Shown: positions 1-6,191 of the stretch, in pieces
Layout of the letters: each line of letters starts with the position of its first letter
Position numbering within the stretch: the stretch's first letter is position 1
From: JBFJVD01 sp041624375
GTDB taxonomy: Bacteria > Chloroflexota > Anaerolineae > Anaerolineales > E44-bin32
Assembly: GCA_041624375.1 (NCBI GenBank)
Contig: JBFJVD010000067.1
Location: forward strand, 1-12,549
Length of the DNA: 12,549 nt
Reading direction: 5' to 3'
The notes under the pieces: generated by a model
What the model saw: the letters and a program-made list of their open reading frames with translations, nothing else
What the model was told of the DNA's origin: nothing
The model's database searches: none
Made by a program: the position numbers and the translations under genes

Positions 1-920
1 CCATGGAGGAAGCCACCCTGAACGCCGAATCCTACGCCGAGCAGGCTTTCCGAATCCTTGATCCGGCAGCGACCAAAGTTGTGTACAACGACGAGTGGCT
101 GGCGCCCTTGACTTTCCGGGATGTCATCGAGCTGGCGCAGAACTTCACCGTGCAGCAATTCCTCAGCAGGGACTCCTTTCGGGAACGTTGGGAGCAGGGT
201 GACCCAATCTACACCCACGAATTCCTGTACGCGGTCATGCAGGCATATGACGCCTACCATCTGAGGACCGACGTCCAGGTTGGCGGCAGCGACCAGCTCT
301 TCAACATCATCACGGCCGCACGCAAGCTGATGGAATCCATGGGTGCTAAGCCCAACATCGGGATCATCATGGGGATCCTGCCCGGGACCGATGGGGTGGT
401 CAAGATGAGCAAGTCGCTCGGCAATCACATCCCGCTGCTGGCGACCCCGGAGGATATGTACGGGAAGGTGATGAGCATCCCGGATGACGCCATGAGCTCC
501 TACTTCCGGCTGGTGACTCGCTGGAATCCACAGGAAATTGAAGCGCTGGAGGCCGGGTTGGTGGCGGGCGAGCTTCATCCGCGGGATGTCAAAATGGAAT
601 TGGCCCGGGAGATTGTCGGCGCTTATCAGGGAGATGCGAAAGCTGAAGAAGCCGAGCAGGCATTCCGGCGCGTCTTCCAGCAACAGAAGCTGCCGCGGGA
701 TGTGGACGACTTTCAGCTCCGTGAGGGGATGAGCCTGGTCGAGGTGATCGTGGAGGCGGGCCTGGCACCCAGCAACAGTCAGGCCCGCAGGCTCATCAAG
801 CAGCAGGCCGTGCGGCTCGAGGACCAGGTGCTCAAGGAGCCGAATGCTTTGCCTGAGCTTGAGGCTCCGGCAGTTTTGAGGGTCGGAAAGCGGCGGTTTG
901 TTCGGCTGCTCCCGCCCTGA
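1..920 (+). CDS. tyrS: Tyrosyl-tRNA synthetase, 5'-truncated by the window edge
   Basis: Charges tRNA-Tyr with tyrosine in the cytoplasm. The frame is open at the left edge. The first visible Met (base 3) is internal, because about 100 N-terminal residues with the class I HIGH motif are missing relative to the usual 400-420. Counting from that Met, the tyrosine/ATP pocket signature YAVMQAYD...DVQVGGSDQLFN lies at 76-101, the class I KMSKS loop at 134-138 (VKMSKSLGN), and a C-terminal S4 RNA-binding domain at about 243-303 (SLVEVIVEAGLAPSNSQARR). The protein ends RFVRLLPP with TGA at 918-920. It converges on rtcB with only 8 bp between the stop codons, and no hairpin terminator is visible there. 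The family is certain; the true start lies outside the window. Confidence 0.96.
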   Translation, partial: MEEATLNAESYAEQAFRILDPAATKVVYNDEWLAPLTFRDVIELAQNFTVQQFLSRDSFRERWEQGDPIYTHEFLYAVMQAYDAYHLRTDVQVGGSDQLFNIITAARKLMESMGAKPNIGIIMGILPGTDGVVKMSKSLGNHIPLLATPEDMYGKVMSIPDDAMSSYFRLVTRWNPQEIEALEAGLVAGELHPRDVKMELAREIVGAYQGDAKAEEAEQAFRRVFQQQKLPRDVDDFQLREGMSLVEVIVEAGLAPSNSQARRLIKQQAVRLEDQVLKEPNALPELEAPAVLRVGKRRFVRLLPP

Positions 921-928
921 GCGTGGGT

Positions 929-2407
929 TCAGCCCTTAATGACGGCCACCGGTCGAAGCCGGGCAACCTTCGCAGCGATGCCGGCCAGGGTCACGACTTC
1001 CACCACGGCATCCACATCCTTGTAGGCGCGCGGGGCTTCTTCGGCCAATCCCGGCATCGAACCGGCGCGAATATGGATGTCGCCGGCTTCGAGCTGCTCC
1101 CGCAGGTCCTGGCCCCAGATCTCTCGCTTTGCCTTGCTCCGGCTCATCACCCGACCGGCGCCATGGCAGGTCGAGCCGAAGGAGAGCTGCATGCTCCCCT
1201 CGGTTCCGAGCAGCACCCAGGAAGCCGTTCCCATGCTGCCGGGGACAAGGACCGGCTGGCCGAGCGGCCGGTAGCTCTCCGGAAGGCCTTCAAACCCTGG
1301 CCCGAACGCCCGGGTCGCACCTTTTCGGTGCACGCAGACTCGAACCTGCTGTCCCTCGACCTGATGCGTCTCGATCTTGCCCATGTTGTGGGCGATGTCA
1401 TAGACCTGCCGCAGCTCCCAATCGGGGACCACGCCGGCAAGCACCTGCTCGAAGGAGCGCCGAACGTGGTGGGCCAGAATCTGGCGGTTGTTGAAGGCGT
1501 AGTTGGCGGCGCAGGCCATCGCGCCGAGATAGCGCTGACCCTCCTCCGAATCCAACGGCGCGCACATCAGCTCCCGGTCGGGGAGCCGAATGCCATGGCG
1601 TTGGATGGCGCCCTGGAATTCCTTGACATAGTCTGAGCACACCTGGTGGCCAAAGCCGCGCGAGCCGCTGTGAATCTGGACGGCCAGCATGCCTTCTTCA
1701 AGCCCCATCGCCCTGGCGCCAGCTGGGTGGAAGACTTCATCCACCAGATCGACCTCAATGAAATGATTGCCTGCGCCCAGGGTCCCCAACTGGCCGCGAC
1801 CGCGGTCCATGGCCCGCTTGCTGACCGAAGCAGGGGTGGCACCGGCGATGGTGCCGCCTTCCTCGGTCCGCTCCAGATCGTCTGGTTGCGCATAGCCATT
1901 TCGGAGTGCCCATTGGGTCCCTTCACGACACACGCGCTGGAGCTCCTTGTGGGTCAGCCGGACACTGCCGCCGACCCCGACCCCGCTGGGGCAGTTCGCG
2001 TAGAGTGCCGTGGCCAGGTCGGCGAGCCAGGTCTCGGCCTCACCAAACGGGATCCGGCTGGCGAGCAGGCGTACACCGCAATTGATGTCGTAGCCGATCG
2101 CGCCGGGTGAGATCACCCCGTCGGGCAGCTTGGTTGCTGCAACGCCGCCGATCGGAAACCCATAGCCCTGGTGGACATCCGGCATCACAACGATGTAGCC
2201 AACCAGGCCAGGTAGGGTCGCCGCGTTGACCGCCTGCTCGAACGATTTGTCGCCGAGCGCGGCTTCAAGCAGCGCCTGATCGCTGAAGACGCGAACCGGG
2301 ACGCGCATGTCATCCCGGTAGGAGGCCGGAATCTCCCAGAGGTAAGGGGATATGCGTCTGAAGTCCTTCTTCTCAAGCATCGGTAGCCCTGGCCGACTCG
2401 CCGTCAC
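929..2407 (-). CDS. rtcB: RtcB, 3'-phosphate/5'-hydroxyl RNA ligase (archaeal type)
   Basis: GTP- and Mn-dependent ligase that joins RNA 2',3'-cyclic-phosphate or 3'-phosphate ends to 5'-OH ends, in tRNA splicing or RNA repair. The whole 492-residue chain resembles the Pyrococcus enzyme from the WEIP motif near residue 24 to the C-terminal RPVAVIKG. Metal ligands are present: D107 and C110 in GYDINCG, H215 in GAGNHF, H246 in HSGSRGFGHQ, H340 in DIAHNMGK. H415 in STCHGAGR is the expected guanylylated His. MPDVHQGYGFPIGG is at 75-88. No intein is present. The predicted start is GTG at 2407, overlapping the archease stop as GTGA. An in-frame ATG at 2380 (residue 10), preceded by an AGGG, is a credible alternative and fits family N-termini better. 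Translational coupling to archease is likely. Confidence 0.97.
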   Translation of the reverse strand: MTASRPGLPMLEKKDFRRISPYLWEIPASYRDDMRVPVRVFSDQALLEAALGDKSFEQAVNAATLPGLVGYIVVMPDVHQGYGFPIGGVAATKLPDGVISPGAIGYDINCGVRLLASRIPFGEAETWLADLATALYANCPSGVGVGGSVRLTHKELQRVCREGTQWALRNGYAQPDDLERTEEGGTIAGATPASVSKRAMDRGRGQLGTLGAGNHFIEVDLVDEVFHPAGARAMGLEEGMLAVQIHSGSRGFGHQVCSDYVKEFQGAIQRHGIRLPDRELMCAPLDSEEGQRYLGAMACAANYAFNNRQILAHHVRRSFEQVLAGVVPDWELRQVYDIAHNMGKIETHQVEGQQVRVCVHRKGATRAFGPGFEGLPESYRPLGQPVLVPGSMGTASWVLLGTEGSMQLSFGSTCHGAGRVMSRSKAKREIWGQDLREQLEAGDIHIRAGSMPGLAEEAPRAYKDVDAVVEVVTLAGIAAKVARLRPVAVIKG

Positions 2408-2820
2408 ACATCGAACACGACCACCGTCTCATAGCCTTCAGGTGTCTTTTCGATCGAGAGCTCATGAAAAGTCACGGCCTTGATGTGCTTGCGGAGAGGA
2501 ATCGATGGGGCGATCTCGATCCGGGCCACGAGCGCTGGCCCGTCGGATATCTCAATGTCAAAGCCAGTGTAGGTCATCCCCTCGGTCTCGATTCCGTAGA
2601 GCAACTCCTCAAGCCAGGTGACGAGCAGGCTCTCCGGGTCGTTGGCACGAAGTTCAATGTCGCGCCACCGCCGTTCATCACCGGATGGAGAAGCGCCCAG
2701 CAGGTGGAGCATGCCAAAGGCGGCGTTCTCTAGCAGCGCCGCAAACGTAGCCCCCCGCACGATGAGCGCCCAGTCGGCTGTATGTTCGATCTCTTCGAAT
2801 GCGGCCGGATTTGCGTTCAC
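2404..2820 (-). CDS. Archease, RtcB activator
   Basis: Small cofactor that speeds RtcB guanylylation and lets it turn over. The 138-residue chain has the family hallmarks: EHTAD at 12-16, the D-x-E-x-LLVTWLEELLY helix at 61-75, HIKAVTFHEL at 112-121 and the C-terminal VVVFDV. The Asp of HTAD and the terminal Asp are in the places expected for archease metal binding. The start is GTG at 2820, which puts HTAD about as close to the N-terminus as in archaeal homologues. No Shine-Dalgarno sequence is well placed. Instead a TATACT box ends 6 bp before the start codon, so a leaderless mRNA is likely. The first gene of a two-gene unit with rtcB; the pairing makes the function secure. Confidence 0.94.
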   Translation of the reverse strand: MNANPAAFEEIEHTADWALIVRGATFAALLENAAFGMLHLLGASPSGDERRWRDIELRANDPESLLVTWLEELLYGIETEGMTYTGFDIEISDGPALVARIEIAPSIPLRKHIKAVTFHELSIEKTPEGYETVVVFDV

Positions 2821-2826
2821 ACCTAC

Positions 2827-2832
2827 AGTATA
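2827..2832 (-). promoter_or_regulatory. Probable -10 box for the archease-rtcB mRNA
   Basis: On the minus strand TATACT occupies 2832-2827, and the GTG start of archease follows after 6 bases. Transcription would begin at or within a base or two of the start codon, giving a leaderless message. No convincing -35 hexamer is seen at 16-18 bp. The box faces a TATAAT on the other strand 35 bp away, so the two promoters share the 62-bp divergent gap. Confidence 0.45.
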
Positions 2833-2844
2833 TGCGAACCCCGA

Positions 2845-2872
2845 TTGCCCTCTTACGCCGCTTCCGTATAAT
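2845..2872 (+). promoter_or_regulatory. Promoter for the first FHA gene, leaderless
   Basis: TTGCCC at 2845-2850, a 16-bp spacer and a perfect TATAAT at 2867-2872. The ATG at 2883 lies 10 bases after the last T, so the transcript should start only 0-4 bases before the start codon. There is no Shine-Dalgarno sequence between them. This promoter also excludes the in-frame ATGs upstream at 2799 and 2832. Confidence 0.7.
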
Positions 2873-2882
2873 CGCCAGAACT

Positions 2883-3689
2883 ATGAGCGAACTTGACAAG
2901 ACCTGTTTCGCAGAACAAATCATGCCGGTACTCGAAGAGGCGGTGGGAGGCTGGCTGGATTCCGAGAGCCTGGCGCTAGATCTCATGCAGGAGGTCGAGG
3001 CAGCGATACGGAACGGCGACGGCCGGACGGCTCCGGATCAATACACGATCCGTCTCCACCCGGCAGATCTGGCGGCGATCGGCAGTTCGGCGTTCGAACT
3101 GCAGGTCATCCTCGCTGAGCGGATCGAGGCAGCCCTGAGGACGTGCGGCTACGGATTCTCCCGGCGCGTGCATGTCTCGTTGACTTCCGACTTGCGCGCG
3201 CTGCAGAAGCGAGCCGATGTTTTCGCCTGGCACAGCCGGCCGCCACAGGCTGCGCAATCGGCGGCTGCGGCTACACCTACCGCACAGGGTGTGCCACCAG
3301 AGGGGGCGTTTCTCATCGTGGCTGGGCAGCGATACTTCCCGCTAACGCAGGGGGTGATGAACATCGGGCGCCTGCCGGACAACCATTTGGTGCTCCCGGA
3401 TCCGCGCGTTTCTCGGCGCCATGCCCAGCTTCGCGCTCGGCGGGGCAAATATGCGCTGCTCGATCTCGGCTCGACGGCGGGCACAATGGTGAACGGCGTC
3501 GTCATCCGCGAACGGACGCTCCGTCCAGGCGACCTGCTTCGCATCGCCATCGTCGAGCTGGTGTACGCAGAAGATCCTACGGGTCCGCCGCGTGGCATGG
3601 CGGAGTATTCGCCCGGCGATCTGGCATGGCTCCCGGACATCACCGCCGGTCGAACAAGCGCGCTGGTAGACCCGGCAGAAGGGAACTGA
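2883..3689 (+). CDS. FhaA-like protein: DUF3662/FhaA_N plus FHA domain (paralogue 1)
   Basis: Cytoplasmic phosphothreonine reader, 268 residues; no membrane segment. Residues 1-115 match the FhaA N-terminal domain (DUF3662): helical start, then PDQYTIRLHPADL at 51-63 and VHVSLTSD at 96-103. An Ala/Pro/Gln-rich linker covers about 118-140. The FHA domain spans about 141-230 with the expected phosphopeptide-binding residues: GR at 162-163, SRRH at 177-180, GSTAGT at 196-201 and N204-G205. FHA domains bind pThr peptides made by Ser/Thr kinases; in actinobacteria FhaA binds the pseudokinase MviN/MurJ and works in wall synthesis. The start is set at ATG 2883 by the TATAAT box just upstream, not at ATG 2799, which lies before the promoter. 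About two thirds of the FHA core is shared with the next gene, so the pair looks like a tandem duplication. Confidence 0.88.
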   Translation: MSELDKTCFAEQIMPVLEEAVGGWLDSESLALDLMQEVEAAIRNGDGRTAPDQYTIRLHPADLAAIGSSAFELQVILAERIEAALRTCGYGFSRRVHVSLTSDLRALQKRADVFAWHSRPPQAAQSAAAATPTAQGVPPEGAFLIVAGQRYFPLTQGVMNIGRLPDNHLVLPDPRVSRRHAQLRARRGKYALLDLGSTAGTMVNGVVIRERTLRPGDLLRIAIVELVYAEDPTGPPRGMAEYSPGDLAWLPDITAGRTSALVDPAEGN

Positions 3690-3718
3690 GTCCCAGCGTC
3701 GTCGCCTTTCAGGGCGCG

Positions 3719-3747
3719 TGGTCAAGTTGCGGGCTTCGTCGTATAAT
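3719..3747 (+). promoter_or_regulatory. Promoter for the second FHA gene, leaderless
   Basis: A perfect TATAAT at 3742-3747 with TGGTCA (four of six to TTGACA) at 3719-3724, spacer 17 bp. The ATGATG start at 3755/3758 begins 8 bases after the last T, so the first transcribed base should fall on or beside the A of the start codon. The GTATAAT core is identical in form to the one before the first FHA gene. No ribosome binding site is present. Confidence 0.7.
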
Positions 3748-3754
3748 GCCACCG

Positions 3755-4585
3755 ATGATGCAGCCACTTGCGCGTCTTGAGAAGCAGATCGGGACGCTGC
3801 TCGAATCATCCCTCTCGCGCCTGCTGGGCGTGGAGATATCCCCGACAGAGGTCGCTGCGCAGGTCGCCCGCGCCATGTACGACAGTGTGAAGCGGGGTGA
3901 AGACGGTGAGACCTATGCGCCGGACCAGTATGCCCTGACGCTTCATCCTGACGACGTTGAAGCACTTATGAAGCAGGCACCCAACCTCCACCATGAGCTG
4001 TCCAGTGGTTTGCTGGAGGCCAGCAGGGCCAGTGGGTATGCTATGGCCCGGGAGCCCCATATCATGCTGGCTTCCGACCCCACCCTGACGAAGTGGGAAG
4101 TTCGGGTGGTGGTCTGGCACAGCAGCAATCCGCTTGAATTCACACAGGCTATGCCGCGGCAGCAGAAGACGCAGCCCGGCAAGCTGCCTGTTGGGGCTTT
4201 CTTTATCGTCGATGGGGGTCGCCACTTTCCGCTCGACCGCCCCGTCATCAACATCGGCCGGCGGCTGGACAATCAGTTGATCCTCGAGGATCCGCATGTC
4301 TCCCGGACTCATGCACAGCTCCGTGTCAAGGACTCTCGCTATGTCCTCTTCGACCTCGGATCGACCGCCGGCACCCAGGTGAACGGTCGGGCAATTCGTC
4401 AGCACACGCTGCGTCCTGGTGATGTCGTCCGGATCGCCGATGTCCGTTTGGTCTATGGGGAGGATACCGAAGGCACGCTCGATGCCACCCCCGCCTATTC
4501 ACCGCCATTTCCGCCGCGCCCGGCCGGCGACCAGCGAACCTACACGATCGACAAAGCGAAGCGCGAAGAAGAAGAAGAGGAATGA
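3755..4585 (+). CDS. FhaA-like protein: DUF3662/FhaA_N plus FHA domain (paralogue 2)
   Basis: Second cytoplasmic FhaA-type phosphothreonine reader, 276 residues. The N-terminal FhaA_N domain (about 1-122) is closer to the actinobacterial form than paralogue 1: LEKQIGTLLESSLSRLLG at 8-25, then PDQYALTLHPDDV at 57-69. A linker at about 126-146 leads to an FHA domain (147-238) with GR at 168-169, SRTH at 183-186, GSTAGT at 202-207 and N210-G211. The C-terminus is Pro-rich, then KAKREEEEEE, encoded by a GAA/GAG run. Start chosen at the tandem ATGATG directly after the -10 box; the open frame runs upstream to 3143 but only as a shadow of the previous gene. Its TGA overlaps the next ATG (ATGA at 4582-4585), so it is coupled to the FhaB-like gene. 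Confidence 0.88.
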   Translation: MMQPLARLEKQIGTLLESSLSRLLGVEISPTEVAAQVARAMYDSVKRGEDGETYAPDQYALTLHPDDVEALMKQAPNLHHELSSGLLEASRASGYAMAREPHIMLASDPTLTKWEVRVVVWHSSNPLEFTQAMPRQQKTQPGKLPVGAFFIVDGGRHFPLDRPVINIGRRLDNQLILEDPHVSRTHAQLRVKDSRYVLFDLGSTAGTQVNGRAIRQHTLRPGDVVRIADVRLVYGEDTEGTLDATPAYSPPFPPRPAGDQRTYTIDKAKREEEEEE

Positions 4586-5055
4586 CCCCGGAATGGGTCC
4601 TGCTTGCCCTTCGACTTGGGCTGGCGATCGCGCTGTATGCCTTCCTGGGCGCGGTTTTGTGGTTTCTGTGGAAAGACACCCGGCAGGCACAGCGTTTCCC
4701 CCGCGAAGCCCCCTCCGGCTACCTCCATTTCCTGGAAGGGGAGCGCGTCGGTGAATATCATTCCCTACGCTCTGTCAATGAGATCGGCCGGGCCGCCGAC
4801 AACAGCCTCACCTTGATGGATGAGACCGTGTCGGCGTATCACGCACGAATCAGCTATCAGGGCGGGCAGTGGTGGCTGGAGGATCTGGGATCCCGCAATG
4901 GAACGACCGTGAATGCGCTTTTGGTGGAAGAGCCGATGGTCGTGACCTATGGGGATGCGATCATGTTCGGTCGGGTGGAGACCCGGCTCGAACCCGGCGC
5001 TCAACCTCCTCGCGAAGAGTCCTTCGCATCTGCAGAGGTTACAGTAGACCCTTAG
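4582..5055 (+). CDS. FhaB-like membrane-anchored FHA protein
   Basis: 157 residues: an N-terminal hydrophobic segment at about 5-30 followed by KDTR, so a single-pass or signal-anchor protein with the FHA domain likely on the cytoplasmic face (positive residues after the helix). The FHA domain spans about 46-136 with EIGR at 67-70, SAYH at 84-87, GSRNGT at 103-108 and N111. This is the layout of actinobacterial FhaB/FipA, a short TM-FHA protein involved in wall growth and division. The start overlaps the upstream stop by 4 bp; a long polypurine tract (4564-4581) sits where the ribosome binding site should be. TAG-terminated at 5055. Its placement after FhaA-like genes and two genes before a RodA-PBP fusion supports a wall role. 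Confidence 0.87.
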   Translation: MTPEWVLLALRLGLAIALYAFLGAVLWFLWKDTRQAQRFPREAPSGYLHFLEGERVGEYHSLRSVNEIGRAADNSLTLMDETVSAYHARISYQGGQWWLEDLGSRNGTTVNALLVEEPMVVTYGDAIMFGRVETRLEPGAQPPREESFASAEVTVDP

Positions 5056-5324
5056 CCGGCGATCGGCGCCCCTCGCCTCTCCGCTGAATAGTGGCCATTG
5101 TCCGGATGGAAACGAAACGGACCCACAGCGGGCCACCTTCCCACGCACGCTGCACTCGAATTCCGACTGTTCACATCCATCAGAGCATTCTGCGTGCTGC
5201 GATAGCGCTCTACCTTGCTCATCTTCAAAGCATCGCTAAACTGCGGCGACAACTGACAGGCCTTTATAGGAAGGTTGGTGTGCTAAGATAGCCTGCGCCG
5301 ACCGGCTGCATACGGAGGGCAAGC
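5056..5324 (+). other. Intergenic gap of 269 bp: weak hairpin, then mtnP promoter
   Basis: No credible gene. Short open frames on both strands (5091-5291 plus, 5052-5252 minus) lack a ribosome binding site and recognisable motifs. One nested inverted repeat is visible: GTGGCC at 5091-5096 with GGCCAC at 5131-5136, enclosing TCCG at 5101-5104 with CGGA at 5118-5121. It is not followed by a T-run, so it is not a classical terminator. The last 45 bases hold an extended -10 box and the ribosome binding site of mtnP. The rest, roughly 5140-5260, shows nothing I can name. Confidence 0.6.
5282..5289 (+). promoter_or_regulatory. Possible extended -10 promoter for mtnP
   Basis: TGCTAAGAT (5281-5289) is an extended -10 (TG-n-TAAGAT). 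No good -35 hexamer stands 16-18 bp upstream, which is tolerated for extended -10 promoters. The start point would be near 5296, giving a leader of about 29 bases that contains GGAGGG at 5314-5319, five bases before the ATG. Unlike the FHA genes, this message would have a leader and a true Shine-Dalgarno sequence. Confidence 0.4.
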
Positions 5325-6191
5325 ATGGAGAAGGAACCGATTCTTGGCGTCATCGGCGGCTCCGGCCTCTATGAGGTCGACGGTCTCAGCGAGATGGAAG
5401 AGAAAACGATCGATACACCGTTTGGCGCGCCGAGTGGACCCGTCGTTCTCGGCACGCTGGAAGGGCGCAGGGTCGCGTTTCTGGCCAGGCATGGCCCCGG
5501 GCACACGCTCTCACCCTCCGAAGTAAATTACCGTGCAAACATCTTTGCGCTGCGCATGCTGGGAATCCGGCACGTGTTGTCTGTCAGCGCATGCGGCTCG
5601 CTGCGTGAGGACTATGCGCCGGGAAGCATTGTGATTCCCAACCAGCTGTTCGACTTCACCAGCAATCGACAATCAAGTTTCTTTGAAGGGGGATTGGTGG
5701 CACACGTGAGTGTCGCCGACCCCTTCTGCTCCGACCTCTCCAACCGCGTGACCAATGCCATTGCTCGAGCCGGCGGCACCGTGCACCAGGGTGGCGCGTA
5801 CATCACCATCGATGGGCCGCGCTTCTCGACTCGGGCGGAATCCAACACCTTCCGTTCCTGGGGGATGTCGATCATCGGTATGACGACCTCTCCCGAAGCC
5901 TTCCTGGCCCGCGAGGCCGGGATGTGCTATGCCGTGATGGCGCATGTCACCGATTACGATGTCTGGCACATCTCCGAGGCACCGGTCACGGTTGAGATGG
6001 TCTTCCGAATCCTGACCCAGAATGCGGACCTTGCCAAGAAGGCTATCGTGGAGCTGGCCAGCGATCTCCCGGAGGGCCCATCTTGCTCGCACCGGCACGC
6101 TCTCAGGGACGCGCTGACAACCGCCGCGGAGCACATCCCGGAAGAGACGCGCAAGAGGCTATCTCTCCTTGTCGATCCCTATCTTCCTTGA
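5325..6191 (+). CDS. mtnP: S-methyl-5'-thioadenosine phosphorylase
   Basis: Phosphorolyses methylthioadenosine (from polyamine and SAM metabolism) to adenine and methylthioribose-1-phosphate, the entry to methionine salvage. 288 residues, normal for the trimeric PNP/MTAP family 2. Motifs: phosphate-binding GVIGGSGLY at 8-16, RHGPGH at 55-60, NYRAN at 68-72, SACGSLRE at 88-95, IDGPRFSTRAES at 162-173, GMTTSPE at 185-191 and TDYDVW at 209-214. The Asp pair of TDYD is the adenine-recognising feature of MTAPs, as opposed to the Asn of guanosine/inosine phosphorylases, so an adenine-type nucleoside is the likely substrate. ATG at 5325 has a strong GGAGGG. Its 3' end overlaps the SEDS-PBP gene by 23 bp, which suggests cotranscription and coupling, though no metabolic link to the wall is obvious. 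Confidence 0.93.
   Translation: MEKEPILGVIGGSGLYEVDGLSEMEEKTIDTPFGAPSGPVVLGTLEGRRVAFLARHGPGHTLSPSEVNYRANIFALRMLGIRHVLSVSACGSLREDYAPGSIVIPNQLFDFTSNRQSSFFEGGLVAHVSVADPFCSDLSNRVTNAIARAGGTVHQGGAYITIDGPRFSTRAESNTFRSWGMSIIGMTTSPEAFLAREAGMCYAVMAHVTDYDVWHISEAPVTVEMVFRILTQNADLAKKAIVELASDLPEGPSCSHRHALRDALTTAAEHIPEETRKRLSLLVDPYLP

Noticed and set aside
923..2110. Long plus-strand open frames (237 and 154 codons) opposite rtcB
   Set aside because: They are antisense shadows of a fully conserved RtcB; they carry no recognisable motif and no ribosome binding site. High GC makes such frames common.
3149..4405. Minus-strand open frames of 110-207 codons across the FHA genes
   Set aside because: Antisense to two clearly conserved FhaA-like proteins; translations are Arg/Pro-rich low-complexity and match nothing I know.
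4564..4582. GAA/GAG run as a phase-variable simple repeat
   Set aside because: The unit is three bases, so slippage would only add or remove Glu; it also serves as a purine-rich ribosome binding region.
5091..5136. Nested inverted repeat after the FhaB-like gene as an intrinsic terminator
   Set aside because: Arms are only 6 and 4 bp with large loops, and no T-run follows. Listed only as weak structure.
5052..5291. Small open frames (66 codons each) on both strands of the gap before mtnP
   Set aside because: No ribosome binding site, no recognisable sequence, and they overlap each other. Kept as empty intergenic.
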